A stretch of DNA of 64,000 nt from Halomonas alkalicola (GCF_030704205.1 NZ_CP131913.1:186001-250000), one strand, 5' to 3'. Positions 28,517-40,268 are shown, counted from the stretch's first letter. Program-made: numbers and translations. The notes: generated by a model from the sequence alone, not told the origin.

Positions 28517-30913
28517 TTAACCGCGAAGCTCCGCGCCCAGGTGCTGACGTGACTCAGTGACGATGGCATCGACCAACTGATTGATTTCCTCGTCATTCAG
28601 CGTGCGCGAAGGATGCTGCCAGGTCAAGCCCAGCGCCACGCTCTTGCGCCCTTCCGCGACCCCCTTGCCCCGATAGACGTCGAACAGGCGACTCTCGGTG
28701 AGCCATTCGCCGGCCTGGCCATGGATGGTATCGAGCAGCGCCTGGACGGGCAGATCCTCGTCCACCAGGAAGGCCAGGTCACGGCGCACTTCCGGGAACC
28801 GTGACAGCGGCGTGAAGGCCGGCACCCGGCCATGGGTCAGGGCATCGAGGCGCACCTCGAACAGCACGGCGTCCACCTTCAGCCCCAGCTGGGCACGCAC
28901 CGCGGGGTGCAGGGTGCCGATCCAGCCGGCCTCCTCGCCACGGTGGAGAATCCGGGCACACTGGCCCGGATGCAGGGCCGAATGCGTCGCAGGCTCGAAG
29001 CGCCAGGCCTCGGGCTCGCCGCCCATGGCCAGCAGGCTCTCCAGGTCGCCCTTGAGGTCGAAGAAATCGACACTCTCGCGGCCGGCGGCCCAGCCCTCGG
29101 GATCCCGGGAGCCACACACCAGCGCGCCCAACATCGGCAGCTGCTGCAGGTCGTCGAGCTCACCGCGGAAGATCAGGCCGGTCTCGAACAAGCGCACCCG
29201 GGTCTGCTGGCGATTGAGGTTGTGCTGAAGCGCACGAACCAGGCCCGGGAAGAGGCTCGCCCGCATCACCGACAGGTCGGCCGAGATGGGGTTGGCCAGC
29301 ACCGGCGAGACGGCCTCGGGCAGCAGCGCCTTCTGCAGCTCAGGGGCGACGAAGCTGTAGGTCACCGCCTCCTGGTAGCCGCGGGCCACCATCTGGCGAC
29401 GCAGGCGGGCGAGCGGTGTGCGCGACTCGTGGTCGGGACGCAGGGCCAGGCGTGCCGCCGGGCGGCGCACCGGCAGGCGGTTGTAGCCGTGGATGCGGGC
29501 CACTTCCTCGATCAGGTCCTCCTCGATGGCGATATCGAAGCGCCAGCTCGGCGCCGCGGCGCTCCAGCCAAGCGCATCGGCCTTCACCGCCATCCCAAGA
29601 CGCTCCAGGATGTCGGTGACCTCATCGGCGGGCAGCGCCTTGCTGAGCGCCTGCTCGAGCCGCGCGGCACGCAGGCGTACCTGGCGCTCGCCGGGCAGGT
29701 GCTCACCGCTTGCCACCTCCACCAGCGGACCCGGCTCGCCGCCGGTGATCTCGAGCAGCAGCGCCGTGGCGCGCTCGGCGGCCTCGCGGGCCAGGAGCGG
29801 ATCGACGCCGCGCTCGAAGCGGTGGGAGGCATCGGTATGCAGGCCGTAGTTGCGGGCCTGACCGGCCACCGCCAGGGGCGCGAAGAAGGCCGACTCCAGG
29901 AAGATGTCGCGGGTCTCGGCGTTCACGCCGGAGTGCTCGCCGCCCATGACGCCGGCGATGGCCAGGGGGCCACGCTCGTCGGCGATCACCAGGGTGGTAT
30001 CGGCCAGGGTGACCTCCTGGCCGTCGAGCAGCACCAGGCGCTCGCCCTCCCGGGCCAGGCGCACGATCACGGCGCCGTGAAGGTTCGCACGATCGAAGGC
30101 ATGCAGGGGCTGGCCGAGCTCCAGCATCACGTAGTTGGTGACATCCACCAGGGGGTCGATGGAGCGGATGCCGCTGCGACGCAGCCGCTCCACCATCCAC
30201 AGCGGCGTCTCGGCGGTCACGTCGACCCCCTTGATCAGCCGGCCGATATAGCGCGGGCAGTGCTCGGGGTCCTCGACGCGCACCGCGAAGGTCTCGTCAT
30301 GGGTCGCGGCGACCGGCGCGATGTCAGGCCCGGTCACCGGCAGGCGGTTGAGCACGCCCACCTCGCGGGCCATGCCCTTGACGCTCAGGCAGTCGCCGCG
30401 GTTGGGGGTCAGGTCCACCTCGATGGTGTGGTCGTCCAGGCCCAGCCAGGCGCGGAAGTCCTCGCCCACCGGCGCGCTCGCCGGCAGCTCCAGGATGCCC
30501 GGGGAGGTCTCCTCCTCCAGGCCGAGCTCGGAGGCGGAGCAGATCATGCCGCGGGACTCCTGGCCGCGCAGCTTGGCTTTCCTGATCTTGAAACCAGGAG
30601 TCTTGAAGTCGCCGGGCAGCACGGCGCCGACCCGGGCGAAGGGCACCCGCTGCCCCACCGCCACGTTGGGCGCCCCGCACACCACCTGGACCGGCTCGCC
30701 GGAGCCGTCGTCGACCCGGCAGACGCTCAGCTTGTCGGCATCGGGGTGCTGGATCTTCTCCAGCACCTCGGCCACCACCACGCCCTCGAAGATCGCCGCG
30801 ACGGACTCCACCGCGTCCACCTCGAGCCCGGCCATGGTGATCTGGTCGGCCAGGGCCTGGGTCGCAAGCTGCGGCGACACCCATTCGCGCAGCCACTGTT
30901 CGGAAAATTTCAT
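28517..30913 (-). CDS. pheT: phenylalanyl-tRNA synthetase beta subunit
   Basis: 798 aa (E. coli 795). Contains the N-terminal tRNA-binding/EMAP-like domain ([24 protein letters not shown]), the B3/B4 editing region that hydrolyses Tyr-tRNA(Phe), the B5 domain and the C-terminal anticodon-binding domain ([16 protein letters not shown]). Works as the (alpha-beta)2 heterotetramer with PheS, encoded 33 bp upstream. Confidence 0.97.
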   Translation of the reverse strand: MKFSEQWLREWVSPQLATQALADQITMAGLEVDAVESVAAIFEGVVVAEVLEKIQHPDADKLSVCRVDDGSGEPVQVVCGAPNVAVGQRVPFARVGAVLPGDFKTPGFKIRKAKLRGQESRGMICSASELGLEEETSPGILELPASAPVGEDFRAWLGLDDHTIEVDLTPNRGDCLSVKGMAREVGVLNRLPVTGPDIAPVAATHDETFAVRVEDPEHCPRYIGRLIKGVDVTAETPLWMVERLRRSGIRSIDPLVDVTNYVMLELGQPLHAFDRANLHGAVIVRLAREGERLVLLDGQEVTLADTTLVIADERGPLAIAGVMGGEHSGVNAETRDIFLESAFFAPLAVAGQARNYGLHTDASHRFERGVDPLLAREAAERATALLLEITGGEPGPLVEVASGEHLPGERQVRLRAARLEQALSKALPADEVTDILERLGMAVKADALGWSAAAPSWRFDIAIEEDLIEEVARIHGYNRLPVRRPAARLALRPDHESRTPLARLRRQMVARGYQEAVTYSFVAPELQKALLPEAVSPVLANPISADLSVMRASLFPGLVRALQHNLNRQQTRVRLFETGLIFRGELDDLQQLPMLGALVCGSRDPEGWAAGRESVDFFDLKGDLESLLAMGGEPEAWRFEPATHSALHPGQCARILHRGEEAGWIGTLHPAVRAQLGLKVDAVLFEVRLDALTHGRVPAFTPLSRFPEVRRDLAFLVDEDLPVQALLDTIHGQAGEWLTESRLFDVYRGKGVAEGRKSVALGLTWQHPSRTLNDEEINQLVDAIVTESRQHLGAELRG

Positions 30914-30946
30914 GACAAATCCTGTGTTCTGCTGGTGCGAGGGAGG

Positions 30947-31996
<1,050 letters not shown>

Positions 31997-32000
31997 TCAA

Positions 32001-32030
32001 GAAAAAGGGGAAGAGCGGCTGCTCTTCCCC
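32001..32030 (-). terminator. Rho-independent terminator between rplT and pheS
   Basis: GGGGAAGAGC pairs with GCTCTTCCCC over a 4-base loop. On the minus strand it is followed by five T residues. It should partly end transcription before pheST. No phenylalanine-rich leader peptide is visible in this gap. Confidence 0.85.
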
Positions 32031-32085
32031 CTGAACGTCAGCGTGCGCCCTGCCGTGGCAGGACACACGCGGATGACGCGGTCAC

Positions 32086-32439
32086 TTACTGGGCAGCCTT
32101 GGCCTTCTCGACGATGGCAGCGAAGGCTGCCTTCTCGTGCACGGCCAGGTCCGCCAGGACCTTGCGGTCGATCTCGATACCGGCCTTCTTCAGGCCACCG
32201 ACGAAGCGGCTGTAGGACAGGCCGTGCTGACGGGCACCGGCGTTGATACGCTGGATCCACAGGGCGCGGAACTGGCGCTTGCGCTGGCGGCGGTCGCGGT
32301 AGGCGTACTGGCCGGCCTTGATGACGGCCTGCTTGGCAACGCGGAACACTCGGCTACGGGCACCGTAGTAACCCTTGGCCTGCTTGAGAATCTTCTTGTG
32401 ACGACGACGGGCGACAACGCCACGCTTGACACGAGTCAT
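32086..32439 (-). CDS. rplT: 50S ribosomal protein L20
   Basis: 117 aa (E. coli 118). The basic N-terminal extension ([24 protein letters not shown]) and C-terminal globular domain are as expected. L20 starts 50S assembly and in E. coli represses its own operon. It sits 35 bp after rpmI. Confidence 0.97.
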   Translation of the reverse strand: MTRVKRGVVARRRHKKILKQAKGYYGARSRVFRVAKQAVIKAGQYAYRDRRQRKRQFRALWIQRINAGARQHGLSYSRFVGGLKKAGIEIDRKVLADLAVHEKAAFAAIVEKAKAAQ

Positions 32440-32474
32440 AGCTTACTCCTGACGAAAATAGGGTCTACCAAGGG

Positions 32475-32669
32475 TTACAGGTTGGGCAGCATCCGCTGGA
32501 TCAGCGCCTTGTCGGCGTCGTGGATCTGCTTCATGCCGCGCAGCTGACGCTTACGCTTGGTGGACTTCTTGGTCAGGATGTGGCTACGAAACGACTGCTT
32601 GTGCTTGAAGCCGTTGGCCGTCTTCTTGAAGCGCTTGGCGGCGCCACTGTTGCTCTTGATCTTCGGCAT
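32475..32669 (-). CDS. rpmI: 50S ribosomal protein L35
   Basis: 64 aa. The start [14 protein letters not shown] at 32669 is the invariant family start; five extra residues in the longer frame are discarded. The 107-bp leader before it contains a small stem (32734-32748), in the place where L20 binds mRNA in E. coli, but no homology is claimed. Confidence 0.97.
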   Translation of the reverse strand: MPKIKSNSGAAKRFKKTANGFKHKQSFRSHILTKKSTKRKRQLRGMKQIHDADKALIQRMLPNL

Positions 32670-32776
32670 GGAAGAACACTCCATTACGAGGTTTTTTTCA
32701 GAAAACCCGGGGCCGACGATGGGCTACCCCACCGCCCGTTGGACGGGCCGCCGGATCACTTCTTCTCTACTGCTGC

Positions 32777-33319
32777 TTACTGCTTCTTCTTGGGGGCAAT
32801 GATCATGATCATCTGCCGCCCTTCCATCTTGGGGAAGGACTCCACGGTCCCGATCTCCTCGAGATCGGCGGCGATCCGTTCCATCAGCTTGCGGCCGAGG
32901 TCCTGGTGCGCCATCTCACGACCGCGGAAACGCAGCGTGACCTTGCCCTTGTCGCCACCTTCGAGGAAACGGATCAGGTTCTTAAGCTTGACCTGATAGT
33001 CGCCCTCGTCGGTGCCAGGCCGGAACTTGACTTCCTTGACCTGAATCTGCTTCGTCTTCTTCTTCTGAGCGGACTTCTGCTTTTTCTGCTCGAAGACGAA
33101 CTTGCCGTAATCCATGATCTTGCAGACGATCGGATCGGCATTGGATATCTGTACGAGGTCGAGTCCCGAGGCTTCGGCGCGCTCCAGTGCTTCACTGGTG
33201 GGCACGACGCCCAGCTGCTCGCCGTCGGCATCGATCAGGCGAACCTGATCCTCGGTAATACGCTCGTTCATCGGGGGGCGCTTATCCTGGACGCGCCCTC
33301 TTGGGTTGCTTCGCTTGAT
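32777..33319 (-). CDS. infC: translation initiation factor IF-3, ATC start
   Basis: 180 aa, exactly the E. coli length, when read from an ATC codon at 33317-33319. AAGGAG lies eight bases upstream of that ATC. The next in-frame ATG (33271) would drop 16 residues, including the basic stretch [15 protein letters not shown] typical of IF-3 N-termini. The core [30 protein letters not shown] and [10 protein letters not shown] are intact. In E. coli infC starts at ATT and IF-3 itself discriminates against it, giving autoregulation; an ATC start should behave alike. Confidence 0.93.
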   Translation of the reverse strand: MKRSNPRGRVQDKRPPMNERITEDQVRLIDADGEQLGVVPTSEALERAEASGLDLVQISNADPIVCKIMDYGKFVFEQKKQKSAQKKKTKQIQVKEVKFRPGTDEGDYQVKLKNLIRFLEGGDKGKVTLRFRGREMAHQDLGRKLMERIAADLEEIGTVESFPKMEGRQMIMIIAPKKKQ

Positions 33320-33352
33320 CGCTCAGTCTCCTTAAGACGATTGACGATGTCG

Positions 33353-35251
33353 TCAGCCGAGTTCGGCGTTCAGACGCTCGATGAGGTCATCGACCCGCAT
33401 GGTGCCTAGATCCTCGCCGGTGCGTGTGCGCACGGCCACCGAGTCGGCCTCGACTTCCTTATCCCCCACCACGAGGAGATAGGGAACTTTCTGCAACGTA
33501 TGCTCGCGGATTTTAAAGCCGATCTTCTCGTTCCTCAAGTCCGCCTTGACGCGCAGGCCGATTTTCTGCAAACGCTTCTCGAGATCCAGCACGTAATCGC
33601 GCTGGGCATCGGTGATATTGAGGATCACCGCCTGCTGCGGCGCCAGCCACAGCGGCATGGCCCCGGCGTAGTGCTCGATGAGGATCCCAAGGAAGCGCTC
33701 GAAGGAGCCCAGGATCGCGCGGTGCAGCATCACCGGGGTCTTGCGGGCGCCGTCCTCGTCGACGAACTGGGCGCCGAGGCGACCCGGCAGGTTGAAATCG
33801 AGCTGCAGGGTGCCGCACTGCCAGACCCGATTGAGGCAGTCGCGCAGGGAGAACTCGATCTTGGGGCCGTAGAAGGCCCCCTCGCCCGGCTGCAGTTCCC
33901 ACTGGAGTCCGGTGGAGTTGAGCGCCGCCTCGAGGCCCGCCTCGGCACGATCCCACATCTCCGGCTCACCGAGGAAGTCATCGGGACGGGTGGAGAGCTT
34001 GAGCTCCACGTCATCGAAGCCCAGCTCCTTGTAGACCTTCAGGGTCAGGGCGATGAAGTCCTCGGCCTCGGCCTGGATCTGCTTCTCGGTGCAGAAAATG
34101 TGGGCGTCGTCCTGGGTGAAGGCGCGCACGCGCATCAGGCCGTGCAGCGAACCGGAGGGCTCGTTGCGGTGGCAGCTGCCGAACTCGGCCAGGCGCAGCG
34201 GCAGGTCCCGGTAGCTCTTGAGGCCCTGGTTGAACACCTGCACGTGGCAGGGGCAGTTCATCGGCTTCACCGCGTAGTCGCGCTTCTCGGACTCGGTGGT
34301 GAACATCAGCTCGCTGTAGTGCCCCCAGTGGCCGGACTTCTTCCACAGCGAGAGATCCACCACCTGGGGCGTCTTGATCTCCTGGTAGCCGTTCTCGATC
34401 TGCACCCGGCGCATGTACTGCTCGAGCGCCTGGTACATGGTCCAGCCGTTGGGGTGCCAGAACACCATGCCCGGGGCCTCCTCCTGGAGGTGGAAGAGGT
34501 CCATCTTCCGGGCCAGCTTGCGATGGTCGCGCTTCTCGGCCTCCTCGAGGCGCTTGAGGTAGGCCTTGAGCTGCTTCTTGTCGGGCCAGGCGGTGCCGTA
34601 GATGCGAGTCAGCATCGGCTTGGTGGCATCGCCGCGCCAGTAGGCACCGGCCAGCTTGGTGAGCTTGAAGGCCTGCAGGTGCCGGGTGTTAGGCACATGG
34701 GGCCCCCGACACATGTCGGTGTACTCTTCGTGGTGATAGAGGCGGATGGTCTCGCCTTCCGGGATCTCGCGCACGATCTCCTGCTTGTAGGGCTCGTCGC
34801 GGTGCAGGAAGGCGAGCATGGCCTTATCACGATCGACGTATTCGCGGACCACGTCGTAGTCCTTGTCGATCAGCTGCTTCATGCGCTTCTCGATCGCCTC
34901 GAGGTCCTCGGGAGTCGCCGGGCGACCGAAGTCGATATCGTAGTAGAAGCCGTCGTCGATCACCGGACCGATCGCCATCTTCGCCTCAGGGAAGAGCTGC
35001 TTGACGGCGTGGCCGATCAGGTGGGCACAGGAGTGGCGGATCACCTCCAGCCCCTCGGCATCGCGAGCGGTGAGGATGGCCACTTCGGCGTCGTGCTCGA
35101 TCAGGTCGGCGGTATCCACCGGCACACCGTCGATCTTGCCGGCCACGCAGGCCTTGGCAAGCCCGGGGCCGATCGCCTCGGCCAGCTGCATCACGGTGAT
35201 CGGGGTATCGAAGGTTCTCTGACTGCCGTCGGGCAGGGTAACGATGGGCAT
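33353..35251 (-). CDS. thrS: threonyl-tRNA synthetase
   Basis: 632 aa (E. coli 642). Starts [12 protein letters not shown] (TGS domain), then the editing domain with the zinc-site histidines ([17 protein letters not shown] near 70-90), the class II catalytic core ([10 protein letters not shown] with the zinc cysteine, [19 protein letters not shown] segment) and the C-terminal anticodon-binding domain. First gene of the block; infC starts 33 bp later. Confidence 0.97.
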   Translation of the reverse strand: MPIVTLPDGSQRTFDTPITVMQLAEAIGPGLAKACVAGKIDGVPVDTADLIEHDAEVAILTARDAEGLEVIRHSCAHLIGHAVKQLFPEAKMAIGPVIDDGFYYDIDFGRPATPEDLEAIEKRMKQLIDKDYDVVREYVDRDKAMLAFLHRDEPYKQEIVREIPEGETIRLYHHEEYTDMCRGPHVPNTRHLQAFKLTKLAGAYWRGDATKPMLTRIYGTAWPDKKQLKAYLKRLEEAEKRDHRKLARKMDLFHLQEEAPGMVFWHPNGWTMYQALEQYMRRVQIENGYQEIKTPQVVDLSLWKKSGHWGHYSELMFTTESEKRDYAVKPMNCPCHVQVFNQGLKSYRDLPLRLAEFGSCHRNEPSGSLHGLMRVRAFTQDDAHIFCTEKQIQAEAEDFIALTLKVYKELGFDDVELKLSTRPDDFLGEPEMWDRAEAGLEAALNSTGLQWELQPGEGAFYGPKIEFSLRDCLNRVWQCGTLQLDFNLPGRLGAQFVDEDGARKTPVMLHRAILGSFERFLGILIEHYAGAMPLWLAPQQAVILNITDAQRDYVLDLEKRLQKIGLRVKADLRNEKIGFKIREHTLQKVPYLLVVGDKEVEADSVAVRTRTGEDLGTMRVDDLIERLNAELG

Positions 35252-35387
35252 GAAGGGGGTCCTTGTGCGCAGTGGTGGCCCATACGAGAGACCACGTGTC
35301 GCGGTAAACAGGGATGGAAAAGCGGCGACTACCTTACCAGAGTCGGTCACCGGGGCGCCACCGACCGCGACCGCCAGCCGGAACGAA

Positions 35388-35413
35388 GCAGGGGCGCCCG
35401 AAGGCGCCCCTGC
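35388..35413 (-). terminator. 11-bp hairpin after the OmpA-like lipoprotein gene
   Basis: GCAGGGGCGCC pairs with GGCGCCCCTGC around CGAA, 38 bp beyond the stop on the minus strand. Confidence 0.75.
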
Positions 35414-35450
35414 CGGTCGGGCGATGACTCGCCCGGTTCACGACGGTCGA

Positions 35451-36113
35451 TTACTGACGGTCGATCTCGACGCGACGGTTCAGGGCACGGCCCTCGTCGG
35501 TGTCGTTGCTCGCAACCGGACGCTCCAGACCGTAGCCCACGGCGATCATGCGGTCACCGGCGACGCCCTGGCTTTCCAGGTAGGTGCGCACGGAATTGGC
35601 ACGACGCTCGGAGAGGCCCTGGTTGTACTGGGCGGAGCCGACGGAGTCGGTGTGACCCTCGATGCGAATGCGCACGTCGGTATGCTCGCGCAGACGACGG
35701 GCGACTTCGTCCAGGGTCGACTCGGCAGCGGGGGTCAGCGCATCGGAATCGAACGCGAAGTTGACCTCGCTGGAGAGGGTCACCGGCTCGAAGTCCGGCA
35801 CGGGCTCGGGCTCAGGCTCGGGCTCAGGCATCGGCTCGGGCTCGGCCACCGGGGCCGGGGTGCGGTCGGCACACAGCAGGGCGCCGATGGCGGCACCGGC
35901 TACGGCACCGGTGGCGGCACCCTCTTCTTCATCGGAGCTGCCGCTGGTGGCGTAGCCGATGCTGCCGCCGATCAGGCTGCCAGCGATGCCGCAGGTCACC
36001 GGCTGCTGGTACCAGGGACGATCGGACGAGGGGGTGGTGTTGGGGGTGGCGCAGCCGGCAAGGCCAACCACCAGAGCGGAACCGAGCAGCAAGCCAGTCG
36101 TGGACTTCTTCAT
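35451..36113 (-). CDS. OmpA-family lipoprotein with glycine-zipper segment
   Basis: 220 aa. Lipobox LAGC at about residues 18-21, a glycine-rich hydrophobic segment (AGSLIGGSIGYATSG ... GAVAGAAIGALL, about 44-82), then a run of Pro-Glu repeats (PEPMPEPEPEPEPVP) as a periplasmic spacer. The OmpA C-terminal peptidoglycan-binding domain follows (NFAFDSDALTPAA, EGHTDSVGSAQYN, LSERRANSVRTYL). Outer-membrane anchored and wall-binding. The upstream 267 bp is AT-rich and should hold its promoter. Confidence 0.9.
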   Translation of the reverse strand: MKKSTTGLLLGSALVVGLAGCATPNTTPSSDRPWYQQPVTCGIAGSLIGGSIGYATSGSSDEEEGAATGAVAGAAIGALLCADRTPAPVAEPEPMPEPEPEPEPVPDFEPVTLSSEVNFAFDSDALTPAAESTLDEVARRLREHTDVRIRIEGHTDSVGSAQYNQGLSERRANSVRTYLESQGVAGDRMIAVGYGLERPVASNDTDEGRALNRRVEIDRQ

Positions 36114-36380
36114 GTGAAACTCCTTCTCTTTTTCTTTCTTGGTTCCAGGTCAGGCAACAGGTTCACCGCCTTCCCAGATGATCCCGACGATTGGGCGCCG
36201 CGGAGTCGGCTCCGCCGCGACCAGACCTCGCCTGCCGCAGACCGCTTCACGATCCGGGCAGGTTCGGCACGGGCCAAGCTTGCAGCAGCTCGCCCCATCT
36301 TTCAATCGCCTTCTTATGAACTTAGCAGATCGTTACAATATACGCACAGTGTTCGATAACAGGCGTGAGGCATTCAGGCG
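36114..36380. other. 267-bp intergenic region upstream of the OmpA-like gene
   Basis: No coding frame is convincing. The stretch 36310-36365 is markedly AT-rich for this genome and lies at a suitable distance to contain the minus-strand promoter; I cannot fix the boxes. Confidence 0.4.
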
Positions 36381-36848
36381 TCAGTGCAGGCTGCCCGGCC
36401 AGTTGCGCCGGAACTCCAGTACCGCACCGGCCGCACCGAGCACCGCCTCGCGCAGCTCCTCCTCCACGGTCAGCCGCTCGCGATCCTCCTTGAAGCGCTC
36501 CTTGGGCGTCAGCGCCTTGCGCGCCGCATGGGTGTGCAGGTGGCGAGTGCGCTCATGGACCTCACCGAAGGGGCGGAAGGCCTCGCGCTCCAGCAGCCGC
36601 GGATCAAGAATCTCCAGCAGCACCTTGCAGCGCCAGCCCCCCTCGGTGATATCCACCTGCTCCTGGAGCAGGGCCGAGGCCACGAGTTCGAGGTTCTCCA
36701 GGCAGTTGTCGTGGGCGCGGCGCTCCTCCTCCTCACGGAAGGCCTGCCGGCGGCGAACCTCCTGGCGAAGCGTATAGGCGTAGGCGGCCAGGCCGGCGAT
36801 GATCGCCAGACCGAGGCCAGCGAGGACAAGCGCAGTGGTTGTCGACAT
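36381..36848 (-). CDS. DUF2489 membrane-anchored protein
   Basis: 155 aa. One N-terminal membrane helix (about 6-27), then a charged helical region (RQEVRRRQAFREEEERRAHDN). The conserved QVDITEGGWRCKVLLEILD and the ARKALTPKERFKEDRER block identify DUF2489. The start MSTTTAL at 36848 is chosen; the extra residues of the longer frame overlap the gap to the next gene. Function unknown. 43 bp downstream of the CysQ-like gene. Confidence 0.8.
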   Translation of the reverse strand: MSTTTALVLAGLGLAIIAGLAAYAYTLRQEVRRRQAFREEEERRAHDNCLENLELVASALLQEQVDITEGGWRCKVLLEILDPRLLEREAFRPFGEVHERTRHLHTHAARKALTPKERFKEDRERLTVEEELREAVLGAAGAVLEFRRNWPGSLH

Positions 36849-36891
36849 CAGGGCTCTCGAGGTTGTGGGTCGAATCGGGGGTGGCCCCATT

Positions 36892-37722
36892 CTACCGGTG
36901 CCGCCCGCTCTCCCCAACCGCCTGCCGCCGCAGGACCGCCAGGCGCTCCCGCCAGGCCGGCGTCGCACAGGCGATGAAGTGGCCGTTGACCAGGCTCTCC
37001 CCCTGCTGGCAGCGCAGTGCCGCCAGGCTGTCCGCCGCGAGGACCACGCCGCCGGCGGCCTCCAGCACCGCCTGACCGGCGGCGGTGTCCCACTCGCAGG
37101 TCGGCGAGAAGCGCGGATAGAGATCGGCCCGCCCCTCGGCGATGCGACAGAACTTCACCGAGCTGCCGCAGCGCTCCAGCCGGGCGCCGGGGATCGCCGA
37201 GATCCATGCCCGGGTAGCGGGGTCGAGGTGCGCCCGGCTGGCCAGCACCCGGGGAGGCCAGCGCGGGGCCACGCCGATGGGCTCGCGACGGCCGGCCTGC
37301 CAGCGCCAGGCCCCCTGCCCCAAGACGCCGGCCCAGCTGGTGCCCGAGGCCGGCACATGCACCACCCCAAGCACCGGCCGCCCCGCCTCGACCAGCGCCA
37401 CATTGACGGTGAAGTCATCGAAGCCGTCGACGAACTCGCGCGTGCCGTCCAGCGGGTCGATCAGCCAGAAACGCTGCCACTCCCGGCGCGCCTCCCAGGG
37501 CACCTCGCGCCCCTCCTCGGAGAGGATCGGCAGCGTCGAACCGGCCGCAAGGCCCGCCACCAGGATCTCATGGGCAGCCAGGTCCGCGGCCGTCACCGGC
37601 GAGGCGTCCTCCTTGGCATCGACCCGGAAGCCCGCCTCGCGCACCGCCAGGATGGCACGTCCGGCCTCCTCGCAGAGGCACACCAGGGTCTCGAGGTCCG
37701 GCTGGGTATCGCTTGGCTCCAT
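36892..37722 (-). CDS. cysQ: 3'(2'),5'-bisphosphate nucleotidase CysQ-like
   Basis: 276 aa of the inositol-monophosphatase superfamily. Metal motifs: D in VTAADLAAHEIL, EE in ILSEEGREVPW (about 68-78) and the WLIDPLDGTREFVDG block (about 90-104); the last is the CysQ-type spacing. CEWDTAAGQAVLEAAGG closes the site. It removes 3'-phosphoadenosine 5'-phosphate formed in sulfate assimilation. It reads away from the disrupted DASS transporter. Confidence 0.9.
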   Translation of the reverse strand: MEPSDTQPDLETLVCLCEEAGRAILAVREAGFRVDAKEDASPVTAADLAAHEILVAGLAAGSTLPILSEEGREVPWEARREWQRFWLIDPLDGTREFVDGFDDFTVNVALVEAGRPVLGVVHVPASGTSWAGVLGQGAWRWQAGRREPIGVAPRWPPRVLASRAHLDPATRAWISAIPGARLERCGSSVKFCRIAEGRADLYPRFSPTCEWDTAAGQAVLEAAGGVVLAADSLAALRCQQGESLVNGHFIACATPAWRERLAVLRRQAVGESGRHR

Positions 37723-38089
37723 GACAAGGCTCCTGGAGGTCCGGTGTGTCGGGTGGGGACGGCGGGAACAGGGTTGCCTCTGGCCTTACCCGAGTCAAGG
37801 TTGCCGGCATCCGCCTACCGCGGGCGCCACACCTTAGACCAAAGGCGAATAAGACTATCCTGACGCACGACTACAACTTAAGTAGAATGCCGCGCTTTCA
37901 CGCACCCCGGTGCCAATCCGCTGATGGAGACACGCATGCAGTCGAGCCCCGATGTTCCCGAGAAGACACAGGGCCCTTCCGGTCCCGGCCGCTTCGGCCT
38001 GTGGCTGGGCCCCGCCCTGTTGCTCGCCACCCTGATTCTGCCGCCCCCCACCGGCATGAGCGAGGCCGCCTGGGCCTGCGTGGGGCTAG

Positions 38090-38921
38090 GGAGCGTTAAC
38101 AATTAGGCCAGCCATATGACGGCGGATACAAGGTTGAGTAGCGACTGGTAGTTTCTCGCCAGTCGCTCATAGCGTGTTGCCAGCCGCCTGAACTGCTTGA
38201 TTTTCTGGAAGAACCTTTCTACCAGGTTGCGATCCTTGTAACAGTGCCAATCTATCTCGGGGCATTCCAAGCGATTCTTTCTCGGCGGAATCACCGGCTC
38301 GGCGCCCACCGCTCGAATGATGTCCCTCAAAGCGGTGGAATCATACCCCTTGTCGCCAAGCACCGCCGCTGGAGAAAAGCCCGCCAGTAACGCTGGGGCG
38401 GCTCCGTACTCAGACGCTTGGCCCGGTGTGAGGATTAGCCGTACCGGGTTGCCGAGGGCATCGACCGCCGCGTGGATCTTGGTGCTCAATCCCCCACGCG
38501 ATTTCCCCATGGCTTCGGTGCTCTGAGCCGTTTTTTTTTTGCCGCCCCATGCTGATGAACTTTGACGATACTGCCATCTATCATCAGCTGCTCCATGTCG
38601 GGATCATCGGCTAATGTGTCGATAACCTGCTGCCAGACCCCCTTCTTAGACCACCGGTTATAGCGCATGTAGACAGTGTGCCAGCGACCGAAGGCGTCGG
38701 GCAGATCACGCCAGGGAGCGCCTGTCCGGGCGATCCACAGGACGGCTTCCACGAACAAGCGATTGTCCTTGGCCGTCACCCCGCGATCTGAAGCTTTGCC
38801 GGGGAGCATGTGCTCGATGCGCTCCCATTGGTCATCACGTAGCATTAGCCGAGGCATAGATCACCGAAAAATGGTGATATTCTAAATCAGCCCGATCTCC
38901 ATCAGCAATTGTTAACGCACC
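38090..38921 (-). mobile_element. IS5-family insertion sequence, 832 bp
   Basis: Ends are 15-bp inverted repeats, GGAGCGTTAACAATT on the left and GGTGCGTTAACAATT read inward from the right (one mismatch). Flanked by a 4-bp target duplication CTAG (38086-38089 and 38922-38925), which fits the YTAR target of IS5-type elements. Size and two-frame transposase fit the IS427/IS1031-like subgroups. The element is complete and looks recent. Confidence 0.93.
38103..38857 (-). CDS. IS5-family transposase, two frames joined by -1 frameshift
   Basis: The first frame (38857 to 38486) has the DUF4096 N-terminus (MLRDDQWERIEHMLPG) and the first DDE aspartate in MIDGSIVKVHQHG. It runs into A10 (38531-38540 as T on the plus strand). 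Re-reading one A joins it to the second frame, which has GDKGYDS and ERFFQKIKQFRRLATRYE with the second Asp and the Glu. The fused product is 251 aa. The long A run is the usual site of programmed frameshifting or polymerase slippage in this group. Confidence 0.9.
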
Positions 38922-40268
38922 CTAGCGCTGCTGATGGCCACCTGGTGGTCCACCGAGGCCGTCCCCATCCCGGTCACCTCGCTGCTGCCCATGCTGCTGG
39001 TGCCTGCCCTGGGCCTCGGCACCCTGGGCGAGGCCACCGGCAGCTACGCCAACCCGATCATCTATCTCTTCCTGGGCGGCTTCCTGCTCGGCATCTCGAT
39101 GCAGCGCTGGAACCTCCATCGCCGCCTGGCGCTGCATGTGCTCAAGCTGGTGGGCCACCAGCCCCGTCGCCAGATCGCCGGCTTCATGATCGCCACCGGC
39201 TTCCTGAGCATGTGGGTCTCCAATACCGCCACCGCCATCATGATGCTCCCGATCGGCATGTCGGTGATCAGCCTGCTCGGTGACAACAGCGACCCCGACG
39301 AGGTCAAGCGCTACGCCACCGCCCTGCTGCTGGCCATCGCCTACTCGGCCAGCATCGGCGGGGTGGCGACCCTGATCGGCACCCCGCCCAATGCCCTGCT
39401 GGCCGGCTACCTGGCTGAGGATCGCGGCATCGACATCGGCTTCGCCCAGTGGATGATCATCGGCCTGCCCATCAGCATCACCATGATGGGCGCGGCCTGG
39501 TGGTGGCTGACCCGCGGTGGCTTCCGCCTCGAGGCCGGCGAGGACAGCGCGGGGGTGGTCAGCCAGGAACTTGCCAGGCTCGGCCCCATGAGCGCCGCCG
39601 AGCTGCGCGTGGCGATCATCTTCTCGCTGGCGGCGCTGGCCTGGGTGGTGCGCCCCCTGCTCAATGACCTGGGCCTGCCATGGCTCTCCGACACTAGCAT
39701 CGCCATCGCCGCCGGCGTGGTGCTGTTCCTGGTGCCCAGCGGTCGCGGCGACGGCGAGCGGCTGATGGTCTGGGAGGAGGCCCAGAAGCTTCCCTGGGGC
39801 ATCCTGCTGCTGTTCGGCGGCGGTCTGGCCCTGGCCGGCACCATCACCCGTACCGGGCTCGCCGAGTGGATCGCCGGCCAGCTGGCCATCTTCGGCACCT
39901 TCCCGCTGCTGGCGATGATCGCCGTGGTGGTGCTGGTAATCATCTTCCTCACCGAGGTGACCTCCAACACCGCCACCGCCGCGGCCTTCCTGCCGCTGCT
40001 GGGCGCCCTGGCTCTGTCGCTGGACATCTCCCCGCTGCTGGTCACGGTGCCGGCCGCCATCGCCGCCAGTTGCGCCTTCATGATGCCGGTGGCCACGCCG
40101 CCCAATGCCATCGTGTTCGCCACCGGCCACATGAAGATCCAGTCGATGATCCGCGCCGGCTTCGCCCTCAACCTGATCAGCACCGTGCTGGTCACCCTGA
40201 TGGCCTACTTCCTGCTGATCACCCTCTGGTAGGCCACCGCGCTTGACGGCGCCTCGGCTCCCCCGACA

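Larger units (their letters stand above)
37936..40232 (+). pseudogene. DASS/SLC13 sodium:anion symporter gene, interrupted by an IS element
   Basis: The 5' part (37936-38089) encodes 51 residues ending AWACVGL; the 3' part resumes at 38926. Deleting the insertion and one CTAG copy gives one frame of 486 aa with the junction WACVGLALLMATWW, so the gene was intact until insertion. Both SNT motifs of the family are in the 3' part (VSNTATAIMMLPIG and TSNTATAAAFLPLL). Homologues import dicarboxylates or sulfate with sodium. As it stands the 5' fragment stops inside the IS. A 432-aa frame from 38934 would lack the first helices and is unlikely to work. Confidence 0.93.

Noticed and set aside
33271..33273. 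ATG at 33271 as the infC start
   Set aside because: It has no ribosome site at a proper distance and would remove 16 residues that match IF-3 N-termini; the ATC at 33317-33319 has AAGGAG upstream.
33500..35764. A 754-aa open frame on the plus strand
   Set aside because: Antisense shadow of thrS and the OmpA-like gene.
38934..40232. An intact 432-aa transporter
   Set aside because: It lacks the first helices, which are encoded before the IS insertion. It is the 3' fragment of the disrupted DASS gene.
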